Source: Arabidopsis thaliana (taxonomy: Eukaryota > Streptophyta > Magnoliopsida > Brassicales > Brassicaceae). From it: DNA of 64,000 nucleotides. The translations under genes were made by a program, and so were the position numbers. The stretch spans positions 2,542,001 through 2,606,000 of the forward strand of contig NC_003076.8 in the NCBI RefSeq assembly GCF_000001735.4. Direction: 5' to 3'. How positions within the stretch are numbered: the stretch's first letter is position 1; each line of letters begins with the position of its first letter. Below the pieces are notes generated by a model, which did not search any database, had not been told where the DNA came from, and saw only the letters and a list, made by a program, of their open reading frames with translations. Shown here piece after piece: positions 12,670-25,140 of the stretch.

Positions 12670-15600
12670 AGATTCAGCTTCTAGAAATTATTTTTAAATA
12701 TCTGGACCTCGAAAAGAAACGAAAAATATTTCAATCTTGTGTCTCCTTTGATCTAAAACAATCGTTGTTTTCTGCAAATTAGGAAACAAAAGTGAGTCAA
12801 ATGAAAATCATCGGACAAGATCCTCAACCCTGATTCAGTTTAAGACAAGAAAGTTTAAATCTTCACGCAGGAAAACCCTCAGACCAACGAAGCGAGACAA
12901 CGCCGACCAGGTGATAAGGAAAGCTGAATCAGCATTGTTTCCTTAAATGAAAACCGTACATTGACATCCAAGGTCCACTAAGCCAAAGCCTAAACTCCAA
13001 CTCAACTTCTGAAACTATAACAAACTCAAATGCACCTAATCCAGTAATCTCGAGTATTCATTTGCAGTAAATATCATCAAGATCCTTATACAAAAAATAA
13101 ACAGTGGAACTCTCGCATTTCACAGCTATAAACACTCTATGGCAGCTGAAAAATAAGCTAATTTCGACCAATTTCTAGACTTTATCGGAAATCTCGTGAA
13201 CCTACTCTGAGATCAAAATTGCCGCAACACAATTTCACCCAAAATCGAAGCTCTGGCTAACACGAACATTACCATAACCTAGAATTCAACCTCAAACGAG
13301 AACCTATCTTACTTCAATTTTACCAACACGCTCCAAAGAATTGGGAATTCACACATCATTTTCCTATTGGGACATTACACAAAACTAGGGTTTCTACTAA
13401 GAGTAAGAGAGATGTATGCAGACTTACACTTGTTCTGTCGCGTCGACAACAATTGGAAAGCCTGACAAGCTTTCTTCTCCGACCTCAATTTCTAAGAATA
13501 AGTTAGGGTTTTCGAATCCGATAATTAACGAAACCAGGAGAAGAGAGAAAGAGAGATAAGTGATCGAAGGGAGTACGAAAATTTTCAACGGCGGACGCAG
13601 GAGCAAATCCGAGGCTCGGGTCCGGAAGATAAATTTCAGGCTCGGGTACGAAGGAGATGGGTCGTAGATCAGAACTCTCTTTCAAAGACAGAAGGTTAGA
13701 CTAGTTGGTTTTGGGGCAAGTGACGGACCATTTAATTAACTAGGGAACCACCTAAGATGTTAAAACAGCATCGTATTGATGTGTTTCCACATGACAATCT
13801 TTTCATTACATTATTAAAAAAGGTAGATCCGATTTTTATAATCTTTTCATAAGACTTTCCTAGTCAAATTATAGATACTCTTTGACTAACTTTAAGTAAG
13901 ATTATGGCATCTTTTATAACTTACTGCCACATTATCACATACTTTTGAATTGTTATAAGGGAAATTTGTCTTTCTTGGAAACTAATAAACCGAATATTGT
14001 TGCTGATAAACTGTAAATTTCAGGTCAACACTCTCTTATCATAGTATAATATAAATACTTTTTAATATAAATTAGAATATAACTACTTTCATCCAAAAAA
14101 AACTGAAAAGTAGAATATAATTACTTTCATCCGAAAGATTTTGCTTTATAAGCCTAATTGCAACCGTTTCTGTTTCTTGGGTTTATAACGGTCCTGCTCG
14201 GCTGCTCATTCATCTTCCAGCGTTTGAAGTATCAAGTATGGAGAGAGTTTCCCTTAAACTTTGTATTCTTTTGGTGGTTTACGCATAATGAGATATCTCA
14301 TATTGTTTTCAACATCGTTTGTTCATGAGTGACGAGTCATGACATTAGTTGCAACAGTTTTTTTATGAACGTTTTGTATATTTTCTATAAGAAGGTGAAA
14401 TTTATTTACATGCAAAAGTATCCGACAGTCACATTTTGATATCTTAGCACTATGTTTATTTATTTTGAGCGAAAAGTATTTTTACAAGATTTGCTTGGTT
14501 CGATTTCCATGATATAGATTTGGAACTTTAGTTTAACCGACAATTGGTTGTTAATAGTGCTTGTTTTATTCTTCTACATATAACCATGTTCGAGGTCTAC
14601 AAAAGGCATCGAGAAACAACAATTTTCAATTGTCAAATGAGAATAAGGTTCAGGATCATAGGGTTTCGTGGTTATTACATAGGGTTTATATGATAGCTTA
14701 GACGTTTCGTGGATGATGATGACGATCAAGCTTCGTATATAAGTCTCCATGATATGAGAAAGAACTCGTCTGATATTATTAAAAATCTTCGTAAATATTC
14801 GATTATGCTAAAAGAAATTTCATATGAACCAACTGGTAACTGTCGGTCCTAAAAAAAGGCTATCTCGACGTACATTTTTTGGCTCCTTGGTAGGTAGTTT
14901 TGCTCAAACAATTGACATCTTTGTGGTAAATCTTGAGCCTCATTAGTTTGTGTTTTGACTTTTGTGGTAGCTTTCTTTAACCTGATATTTTGTCTTCCCC
15001 TTTGTACGTAATCAAGTTAATTGAAATGAACTGCAGAGTTTTGAGAATTACGAATTCTTGAATCATTGAATGACGTTGTTTCCGTGTTGTTCAATATTGA
15101 TAGTCGTTGTCTATAGCAGTAAATCCAGAGGTTTGAGTTTCTATAAAACTAAAATTTATGTGATTTGCCTAAAACCTGAAACCGAACCGAAAAAGAAAAC
15201 CAAACTTTACCTTCTTGTTCTGGTTTAACCCATTTACTTACGGTACCTCGACAAATATGGCAAGTCATTCTTCTTGTTTTTCTCTGACGTATTAGTTTGA
15301 TTCCACATCTTCCCACATGCAAATTATTTTAATTTTTAGAGATACTTTTAATTTGTAATAGGAATTAATATATTGACATGTCACATGATACATTTATTAG
15401 TCCATGAAGATATTTCCATCTCCTAGTATACTGTCATCATTGGTCATCTTTACCTAACCATCCTATTACTCAACTTTCAAACTCATCTGCGAGCCTCCTG
15501 CTTACACGAAGCTGCAAGCCTGCAATTCATATATATTATCCTTGCTATTTTGATATTTTCTTAAGACAATTTAATTACATTAATATATATATGCATATTT

Positions 15601-17777
15601 ATTGTTTTTGTCAGCTCCTTGAGTACCTTTTTGGGGGCCCTCTTTTCGTTATGGAAAACAAAACAAAAAAGTTGTTTATGATATCAAATGCGGTGTATAG
15701 TCCACAAACGTGGCCTACTTACCCAAATCCCATCCGTCGCCATCTCTTGCTTTTCAATATATAATTACGATTGGAACTGTGACAAATATGCGGTTCTCTC
15801 CTTTGGCATATATGCTGTGTTTACATGCATTTATTTTTTACATGCATATTTATCATATAAATCCGGGATAGATTTCGAACGACATTGAGATTAACCTTCG
15901 AGAGTTGTTAATATTCAAAAGTTTGATATTCTTTTACATGCATGATGTTGCTTAAATCTGATAGTTAATAATACAGGGCCCATAGTTGACAGTTATGTGC
16001 TAGGTTGAATAATTGCCAGTTGGCAGTTGCCACTTTATGTTTATGTACGTGTACATCATGCAGTTCAAAACCTTCGAGAAAAATAACTGTGCGTAATTAA
16101 AGGACAAAACTAATAAAGAACATACAAACTATAATAAGCTAAAATTCTGGAACAAGTATAAACTTACCAAAATTGTATTCTACTGACCATAACATATCAT
16201 CCAACATTATCAACCACATATCTTACCTACCATTCTCGAGTTTACTAGCTACCACGATTAACGAAAATATATGGCCCAGATTTTCCGAATGATCAGCTAG
16301 TACTACTTGTCATTTGTCAAGTATAGCTGAGTTTCTAAATGGTGATTTGTATTATAAAGGATTATAATTAATTATATAATAATTAAATTACTAATTTAGT
16401 TGAAGCTGTAAAGCTCGCCTAGGTTGTATTGTAAGTATCCGATCCTTACGAAATTTGCTTAAACTAGATTACACTATATTACATAACGGTACAAGATTCA
16501 AAAATTATTACTTTCACCAAACAATGTGCTTGTTGGTTGGAGTGAATTTTTGTGATTAAAAAGTTTATAATTTCTTTGTTGAAAAATCTTATCATAAGAT
16601 TATTTATGTTTACGCTTGTGAAATCATGGAATTTATACCCCTTAATTATTTATATGCGTGTTGACAAAATAATTGGAGTGTAAATTTTAATGATTATCTA
16701 CGTACAGTATTATTACAACAAAAAAGCATATGTGATTTTGGATTAATCATGTTATGTATATGTATGTATCTTCACATATATAATATTATAACTTATAAGT
16801 TTTATTTATTTATTTATTACAACTTATAAGATGTTCTACCTTATGTTAGTGACTTGGCTTAACCGGAAAATGTTCATACTCAACTCACGTTCTCTAGAAG
16901 ATAGCGCTACCTTTCACAGCTTATCATTCAAATCTTACGAACCCAAAATCTCACTTACCAGTCGACTCTCTCCCTTTCGCTTGCTACTTTTTCTACATAA
17001 ATAAATGCAATGATAAATTTGTGCACACATTCGTATGTTTGAAACATGGTAGGATCCACAATTTATACTTTATAGACTCAAAATGGAAAAGAAACGTACA
17101 TTATAAATTTATCTGCAATTTGTTTTCTCTTGCTAAACTAGACTGTATAATAACCTCTGTATATGCTATTACTCGATTGTAAACGTACCCCGCAAGTCGC
17201 AAGCAAGGTAAATAAAGTATAATTATATTTTCACACACGAAACTTTAATTATTATTTTTATCACTTGCAGATTAACAGTAAAAAAAAAAAAAAATTGTGA
17301 CTTTAACGGCGACAAAAACTACTGATCTTTCTCCAATATTTAAATAATATAATTAATAAACGTCTTTTCATACTTGTATTTTCCGACCCGAGTTCTGAAA
17401 GTGAAAACATATGGTACTAGATATTCTCGATTTGTTTTGTAGCCACTAGACTCTAAACAGAAAAAAGAAGCCAAAAGGACAACGTTAAAAAAGAGACACT
17501 GTTATTAAAAGTTAGAAACCAAACGGTGAAAATCCAGCTACATACATAAAATAAAGCCAAGGTACCAAACTAATGAACTGTAACCTCTTTTTTCTTTTCT
17601 TTTTTGTTAAAGGATTTATGAACTGTAACTTAGAATGCTTGGTTTGTGGGCAGTGTAATATATGACACACATGCATTTTTTTTGTTTGTCAAATAGGAAG
17701 ACTTCTTTTTTCTTTATCAACTTCCTTATTTTCATAAAACAAAACACTGAAAAAAGTACAGATGTTCTCACGTACGT

Positions 17778-17783
17778 CACGTG
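17778..17783. promoter_or_regulatory. G-box CACGTG upstream of TT7
   Basis: A palindromic CACGTG lies within tacgtcacgtgtac, about 660 bases upstream of the TT7 start codon. G-boxes bind bZIP and bHLH factors such as HY5 and PIFs, and flavonoid genes are light-induced. That this site acts on TT7 is inference from position. Confidence 0.35.
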
Positions 17784-18379
17784 TACATACATATATATTA
17801 GACCACTATATAATAAGATATGAAGTGTTAGGTTTAAATCAATTAACGAATCCCATCCAAATGATGAAACAGTTAACAAGAAATCAAAATAGTTTATTAG
17901 GGTTACAATGATTTTATACTTTTAAGAAATCTTAGAACCTATCACTTACAAATGAGTAAATGACCATTACTCCTCGAGAATCTAAGGCGCTTAAGGAAGC
18001 ATTGCGAATCGGGTGTGAAAAAGATCTATTTTTGAATTATTTCACACAATTTCTTAATGTCAATTTTCGATGCTCCCATATTCTCCACGGTTTAAAGCAA
18101 GATTGGTGGGAAAGGGATATTCTCGCATCGATTACAATGAAATATGGGTTGAAAAAAAATAAAAAAATTACTCAATGTTGCACCAAAAACCAGAAAACTC
18201 TAAGTTGCGCTAATAAAAAAAAAAGTTATAAACCCAACATCAAACCAAAACCGTACTAAACTGTCCCATATGAGATTTAGCTTTAAATAAATTAGTACTT
18301 CTCATAACGATAACTAAATTAAATTTCCCTAGCCAAGACATACATATAGTTTTGATTGACAAAAAAAAAAAAACTCCTC

Positions 18380-18387
18380 TATTTATA
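18380..18387 (+). promoter_or_regulatory. Probable TATA box of TT7
   Basis: The sequence tatttata lies 50 bases upstream of the TT7 ATG, just after an A-run. The position predicts a very short leader of roughly 25 bases. No other TATA-like element is as well placed. Confidence 0.5.
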
Positions 18388-18436
18388 GCTTGTGTTTTGT
18401 TTCCTCATTTTTCACTTACCATTCAAACCCAACACT

Positions 18437-20859
18437 ATGGCAACTCTATTTCTCACAATCCTCCTAGCCACTGTCCTCTTCCTCATCCTCCGTATCTTCT
18501 CTCACCGTCGCAACCGCAGCCACAACAACCGTCTTCCACCGGGGCCAAACCCATGGCCCATCATCGGAAACCTCCCTCACATGGGCACTAAGCCTCATCG
18601 AACCCTTTCCGCCATGGTTACTACTTACGGCCCTATCCTCCACCTCCGACTAGGGTTCGTAGACGTCGTGGTCGCCGCTTCTAAATCCGTGGCCGAGCAG
18701 TTCTTGAAAATACACGACGCCAATTTCGCTAGCCGACCACCAAACTCAGGAGCTAAACACATGGCATATAACTATCAAGATCTTGTCTTTGCACCTTACG
18801 GACACCGATGGAGACTGTTGAGAAAGATTAGTTCTGTTCATCTATTTTCAGCTAAAGCTCTCGAAGATTTCAAACATGTTCGACAGGTAAAACAATTATA
18901 AACGGTATTCTCATTTTCTAACGCTATAGCTCACTGGCCTGTAATCATGTCATTTCAATGTTTTGACTTTTTCTTTATATATACATAATTATAATTTATA
19001 ATTGGGATTTCAAACCCTATCTCTCACTATTTCAAGACTAGACCGGATTGGAATTTGAACTTTTGTAATGAATATTAGTATCTGCACATAAATTTTATGT
19101 TAAAGTTGGGTTTTCTTAAAGTGAATTTATATATTAAAAATATATAAACGATTGGGTTTTACTCAAATGAATTTACATAAGAGCTAGGTATAAGTGCAAA
19201 TATGCAATACTGTCATTGTCGTGGATGTATAAAAGTATGATCTAACTTTGATGATGCCATGGAAAAATTGGAAAGTTCAGATCCAGAGGAAATATTGCTT
19301 GAATTATAAAATGTATGGACCACATTGTTTCCTTAAATGGAAGGTCTCACGAGTTTCTCAATTTCAGACTACTGATAATATATGCTATTATAGATTTTAT
19401 TTTCTAATTATTTTTTTTGGTTTAATTTAATTAGAGTAAATTTTTAAAAAGAAATATATGGTTTTGTTAACCGTGTTTTAAAATTTGATAGAGCTTTTAG
19501 ATCATAATCATAATTTTTTCGTATTAATTGTGATTATGTTGGACGAAAATACTTAATTAGTATTCAAGAAAACTTTTATTCTAAAAACAGAATAAAATAA
19601 ATTTTACAGGAAGAGGTTGGAACGCTAACGCGGGAGCTAGTGCGTGTTGGCACGAAACCCGTGAATTTAGGCCAGTTGGTGAACATGTGTGTAGTCAACG
19701 CTCTAGGACGAGAGATGATCGGACGGCGATTGTTCGGCGCCGACGCCGATCATAAAGCTGACGAGTTTCGATCAATGGTGACGGAAATGATGGCTCTCGC
19801 CGGAGTATTCAACATCGGAGACTTCGTGCCGTCACTTGATTGGTTAGATTTACAAGGCGTCGCTGGTAAAATGAAACGGCTTCACAAGAGATTCGACGCT
19901 TTTCTATCGTCGATTTTGAAAGAGCACGAAATGAACGGTCAAGATCAAAAGCATACAGATATGCTTAGCACTTTAATCTCCCTTAAAGGAACTGATCTTG
20001 ACGGTGACGGAGGAAGCTTAACGGATACTGAGATTAAAGCCTTGCTATTGGTCAGTTTTTTGACAATTAATTTCCTTAAAAATCGTATATAATGAAAGTT
20101 AGATTGTTTTTTTTGGTTGTAAATACAGAACATGTTCACAGCTGGAACTGACACGTCAGCAAGTACGGTGGACTGGGCTATAGCTGAACTTATCCGTCAC
20201 CCGGATATAATGGTTAAAGCCCAAGAAGAACTTGATATTGTTGTGGGCCGTGACAGGCCTGTTAATGAATCAGACATCGCTCAGCTTCCTTACCTTCAGG
20301 TACCGTTAACCCAAACCGGAATTTGGAATTGTTTTGGTTAGCGAGCTATTGTTGTTAATCCGGTTTTGGTTTAAAACAGGCGGTTATCAAAGAGAATTTC
20401 AGGCTTCATCCACCAACACCACTCTCGTTACCACACATCGCGTCAGAGAGCTGTGAGATCAACGGCTACCATATCCCGAAAGGATCGACTCTATTGACGA
20501 ACATATGGGCCATAGCCCGTGACCCGGATCAATGGTCCGACCCGTTAGCATTTAAACCCGAGAGATTCTTACCCGGTGGTGAAAAATCCGGCGTTGATGT
20601 GAAAGGAAGCGATTTCGAGCTAATACCGTTCGGAGCTGGGAGGAGAATCTGTGCCGGTTTAAGTTTAGGGTTACGTACGATTCAGTTTCTTACGGCGACG
20701 TTGGTTCAAGGATTTGATTGGGAATTAGCTGGAGGAGTTACGCCGGAGAAGCTGAATATGGAGGAGAGTTATGGGCTTACACTGCAAAGAGCGGTTCCTT
20801 TGGTGGTACATCCTAAGCCAAGGTTGGCTCCGAACGTTTATGGACTCGGGTCGGGTTAA
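18437..20859 (+). CDS. TT7: Flavonoid 3'-hydroxylase, cytochrome P450 CYP75B1
   Basis: Four exons (18437-18886, 19610-20050, 20129-20299, 20380-20859) give 513 residues, the expected length. The enzyme adds a 3'-hydroxyl to the flavonoid B-ring (naringenin to eriodictyol, dihydrokaempferol to dihydroquercetin). It thus sets the quercetin and cyanidin branch and seed-coat tannin colour. It is ER-bound and needs NADPH-P450 reductase. Visible features are an N-terminal membrane anchor (residues 1-22), the Pro-rich hinge PPGPNPWP, the I-helix AGTDTS (302-307), ExxR (359-362), PERF (414-417) and the haem motif [10 protein letters not shown] with Cys445. VVVAAS and GGEK are patterns seen in F3'H enzymes. 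No break is present, so the gene should be functional. Confidence 0.98.
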
Positions 20860-21683
20860 AATTTAACTTTGCTTCTTGGACAAGGTATATGGCTTGCACG
20901 AAAATAAAGTTTTAAAACAGCGTAGTTTGATCCGGAGTTAGCTTTATGTAAGAACGTGTAACGCCAAATCAAGTCATTATTAAATATTGTGAGTTGTTTG
21001 TAACCTATATATAAATCTTGAAGAGGAAGATTTCAGAAATCTTGAATATGTTTTAGGAAAAACATTGTTTTTTTTACAGTAGCGCAAGTTGAATTAAAAC
21101 CTATTCCTTACAGAACCAAATGCATTAATAATTCTAGATATTTTTGGCCAAGACAATCAGATTTTTCAATATTTCATATATACTAGGTGGAACACCACCA
21201 CCTGCAACTCTGCAACACATGTTACGTTACACAATCACTTTTGGCGGTTTTCAATTATTTATATAAAATTGTAAATGTTTGTACACAGTAGAAAATTAGT
21301 AATAGTGAATTTTGTTTCTCCGAATATGTATAGCAATATATATGGCATGGATCAAACTAGCCGACATCCTAACTTGTTCACAGCTTTCCTTTTTACTTAT
21401 CTAGTCGATTAAGCATCAGAAAGTATGTTTTAATTTTTAAATTTGAAAAAGGTGTACTTACAAGTTCGGGTGTTCACACGGAGGAGAGCTACAATAATGA
21501 AAAAGCTGACTCAAGAAGGGCTATAGAAGAAACAAGAGTCACGGAACAAGTTGTCACTCTCAATCTCCAGTACACTAGCTTCCATAACTCTCTCTCTTTC
21601 TTCTCTCTCTAAAAGTTATCAGAATAGAAATCTCTCTCTCTCAACAAGTCTAACAGTGCCATTTGTATCTCTGAACTCCAACC
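20860..21683. other. TT7 3' flank and PDCB2 promoter
   Basis: This is an 824-base AT-rich spacer. The first 200 bases fit a 3'UTR. The last 140 bases before the PDCB2 ATG are rich in CT repeats (ctctctctttcttctctctc), typical of a plant 5'UTR or Y-patch. No gene is seen. Confidence 0.5.
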
Positions 21684-23282
21684 ATGGCTCCTCTGGTTCT
21701 CTACCTTCTCACTCTCCTCATGGCTGGCCATACCAGTAAGAACTCTCACTGATCTTCTTCACCTTTGTTTATGGATTTGGTCTCTCAGTCTCACTCTCGC
21801 TTACCCTTTCACATTCAGCTCTGGCTCTCTGGTTTAAGAAACCCTTAATCTACAAAGCTTGCTTTCCTCGCAAATGAACTACCTTACTTATCTCTTATGC
21901 AACTCTTGTTGATGATTTGCAAACATCTTAACCTCTCGAAACAAGATTTACAAATCTTACTGGCTTCACTTACAATTTTGTTCCCATTTTTTTCTTCTTT
22001 GGTAGGTGCCTCATGGTGTGTGTGCAAAACAGGGCTGAGTGACTCAGTGCTACAAAAGACATTAGACTATGCTTGTGGAAATGGAGCTGACTGTAACCCA
22101 ACTCACCCAAAAGGCTCTTGCTTCAATCCTGACAATGTTAGGGCTCATTGCAACTATGCAGTCAATAGCTTCTTCCAAAAGAAAGGTCAAGCTTCTGAGT
22201 CTTGTAACTTCACTGGTACTGCCACTCTTACCACCACCGATCCCAGTAAGTTTTCAGAAAGTTGATACTCTTGTGATCTTTAGAACCCTACAAAATTTTG
22301 AGTCTCAGAAAGTTCAAGTTCAAGGTCTTTTGATTAGAGTACTAAAGATTCAAGTAGATTCAAGTAGAGATATTTTTTCTCTGATGTGTGATTTTTTGGC
22401 ACAGGCTATACAGGATGTGCATTCCCTTCTAGTGCTAGGTACGGCTCTTTGCTTCTCTACACATTTATTTTCTTAATGGCTTTATCTAGAAATTTGAAGG
22501 ATACCATTTATTTTTTTTTGGACAAAGAAGGATAGCCATTTAATACTACACTTCAATGTTGGATTAACTAACTTATTATGCCTATTTAATGGTCTAAACT
22601 TTAGATAACATCTACAACAATTCAATTATGCCTTTTTTTGGGGATTGTATAAAGTTTGAACCTATGGTTAGTGTATTGACTTGCGCGTCTCTTTGCAACG
22701 GTTTTATCTTGTTGCTGTAAGCTATTCTTTGAAAACACATTAATGATAAATAAATTGAAAAGTATAGAGATGGCAATTGTTTCAAAAGCTAATCTTTCTG
22801 TTTGATAATACTTTACATGAAAAACAAAAAATTAAGAATAGTTTCAAACAATACAACTTGTTTACCTTGTCCTAACAAATTCAACTCAAATGACATGTGT
22901 TTGCTTTAAAATAGTAACAACTGTAAATTCATTTGCTCTTGAAACATAAGTGCAAGCTAAAGATAAACGCAAACAATACAATTAGGCCTAATTAAGATTA
23001 CGAATATTGTTGTTTGTTTATAGTGGTTCTAGTGGAAGCGGTAGCACCACCGTGACGCCAGGCAAAAACAGTCCAAAAGGAAGCAACAGCATCACCACAT
23101 TTCCCGGCGGAAACAGTCCATACTCTGGCACACCATCCACCGGCTTATTAGGAGGCAATATCACTGATGCTACTGGAACCGGGTTGAACCCGGATTACTC
23201 AACCGAAAGCAGTGGATTTGCGCTCTATTACTCCAACAACCTTCTGTTAACCGGCTTTTGTTCTCTCGTGATGATGCTCTGA
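21684..23282 (+). CDS. PDCB2: Plasmodesmata callose-binding protein (X8 domain, GPI-anchored)
   Basis: Four exons (21684-21735, 22006-22245, 22405-22438, 23024-23282) give 194 residues. Residues 1-17 are a signal peptide. An X8/CBM43 domain follows, from SWCVCKTGLSD through the YTGCAFPSS end, with the family's six cysteines. Then comes a Ser/Gly/Thr/Pro-rich linker and a hydrophobic C-terminus (NNLLLTGFCSLVMML) typical of a GPI signal. X8 proteins of this type bind callose at the neck of plasmodesmata and affect cell-to-cell movement. The 34-nt third exon splits the end of the X8 domain, a structure common in the family. The symbol is from recall of locus order and length; other PDCB members would look similar. 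Confidence 0.88.
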
Positions 23283-23828
23283 ACTGAAGAAGAATCACTG
23301 TCTTCTTTTAGTTTATGCTTAGTCAAAAAATATGTTATTTATATGTTCTTGTTGTTTTAGAGATAATTTAATCTGGATTTCGGTTCTTTTTTACTTTCCG
23401 GTTTTAAGAAAACACTTATCAATGTAAAACCAAATCTACTATCGATCGGTTTGGTACGAATTGTTTATCTTTTGACTAAGATTTTTCTTCTTTTTGGTTC
23501 GGATTGGGTCTAAGAAATTTCGAACCAACTAAACCACAATAAGATTTACTGGTCTAGAAAATTCATTTTAGTTAACCGGATTGATACGAATAAAAGCATC
23601 TCGGTTTGGTTTTAGTGTGGTTTTATTTGGGAAACACTCTGAATGAATGAGAGTGTCCCCTCGGTAAAATAGAAATAAAGTAAATGCTTACCTATAAGGG
23701 GTTGGACTTGGAAGAAAACTGTATTCTTCTACTTCAAGAACACAATCTCTTCTTCTCTTTCTCTTGTTTCGATTTCCATACCATATATATTTGACAAATC
23801 CATCGACTTAATTTGAAGACAGAAAACG
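23283..23828. other. Spacer between PDCB2 and the PHD-finger gene
   Basis: This 546-base region holds the PDCB2 3'UTR and the promoter and leader of the next gene. Several short tcggtt/aaccga motifs occur between 23380 and 23620. No coding signal is seen. Confidence 0.45.
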
Positions 23829-25140
23829 ATGGAGAATCCAACCGTAAGATCATTACAGAGACTTGGGTTTAATCCAATCTGAAGACATGTGTTTGCAAAT
23901 AAAAATATCCATTTTCTTTATGTTTCTTGGCTTTCTTTGGTTTGAATCTTTGAGATTTTGAATTGTAAATTTTCTCGATTGGTGAAAAAGTTTTTGATCT
24001 GATGAGTTTCTACAATCAATCTTGATTATCCTCTAATTTATTTATTTCTGGAAACCAATTGTTTTTTAAGAAGATTTTGCAACTATTTGATTGGTTCAGT
24101 AAAGAAAACTTGAGAATTTTGTTGTTAAACGATTATTTCATGAGATGATCTCAAATATTATAGGGATTATTTGATTAAACTCATCATCTTATGATGATTT
24201 TCTTGAAAACCCCTCAGATTCAGAAAAATTGTTAGGCATGATCCTCATGCTTTCATTGCTTTCGTTATAAAAACCCAACTGTTTGGCGTTGATGATTCCA
24301 TGCTGAATTCACATTTGCGATTGATTAAAACTTGTATACGTTTTTGCTGATTTTACTCGATTTTCTGTTACACAGGGACCTTGTCAGGTATGTGGGGATA
24401 TCGGCTATAAGGATTTGATAATGACTTGTTTCAACTGCAGAGAAGTTAGAGAACATATGTATGATGACTTTCCTGCCCTATATCTTTTGTAGAATACTCT
24501 TTTTTTACATGATTATGATTATCATTCTTTTCAATAAATCTTTCTCTTTTGTGTATACAGTTATTGCGCAGCAGTCTTGTTACGATCTGTACCCGGTATA
24601 TGGTTATGTCAAGAGTGCAGAACCTCGACTCGCGTGTTACAGATATCGCATCATGTGAACAACTCAACTAATAGCGGTAAGAAAGAAACTTCTATGCCGG
24701 TTCAAAATGGTGGCTTGAGACTTCATCAGCCTCCTCATGTACCCATGTTGCTAGCACAATCATCTACTAATAAAGGTGATCATATAAAGTTTATGTTTAT
24801 GTTTATTTAAGTATAGTGTGTTTAGGATTATGGATGATCGTTTATATAATGCTTATTTACTGAACTAATCTACATGAGGTGTCTTTTTCATAGCTTCTTT
24901 GGTGCCCAATGATACATCTCCAATCAAGAAACACCGACCACCTTTTTTGGCTTTTCCTTCTCCAAAAAGAAAACGTAGGACGCTTCGGCTTGCAGGTGAA
25001 AACCACAAGTTGTTATTTGATTCAATTTCTGCTAGAAAATGAGATTATGATATTGTGCTTGTGTATTAATGTCATTTTCTTTGGTTTCTGTTTTAGAAGG
25101 ACATACCGAAGAAACTAAACGTCAAAGCTCACATCCTTAA
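23829..25140 (+). CDS. Small PHD-type zinc-finger protein
   Basis: Five exons (23829-23843, 24376-24458, 24561-24775, 24894-24995, 25097-25140) join in frame to 152 residues. The first exon is only 15 nt. Residues 8-52 form one zinc finger of PHD spacing: C8-x2-C11, C23-x2-C26, H32-x2-C35, C49-x2-C52, with a Trp two residues before the last pair. The rest is low-complexity and has two basic nuclear-localisation-like patches (PIKKHRPP and PKRKRRTLR). The finger resembles that of plant AIPP2-type PHD readers, which bind unmodified H3K4 in silencing complexes. This relation is from pattern memory, not a search. The protein is much shorter than those readers and may act as an adaptor. All junctions are GT-AG, but the tiny exons make the model less sure than its neighbours. 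Confidence 0.72.

Larger units (their letters stand above)
12670..18436. other. 5.8-kb gene-poor region, TT7 upstream side
   Basis: Bases 12670-13690 are the leader and promoter of copy B, with a probable 5'UTR intron donor near 13423-13432. From 13700 to 18436 the DNA is AT-rich without a convincing gene. It contains a short direct repeat (tagaatataa-tactttcatcc at about 14069-14093 and 14111-14136), a run of 14 A near 17281, a G-box at 17778 and an open frame of unknown meaning at 17960-18259. The right end is the TT7 promoter. Confidence 0.5.

Noticed and set aside
14238-14288. Short frame MERVSLKLCILLVVYA that looks like a signal peptide
   Set aside because: It stops after 16 codons and I found no Cys-rich exon with a matching splice acceptor downstream.
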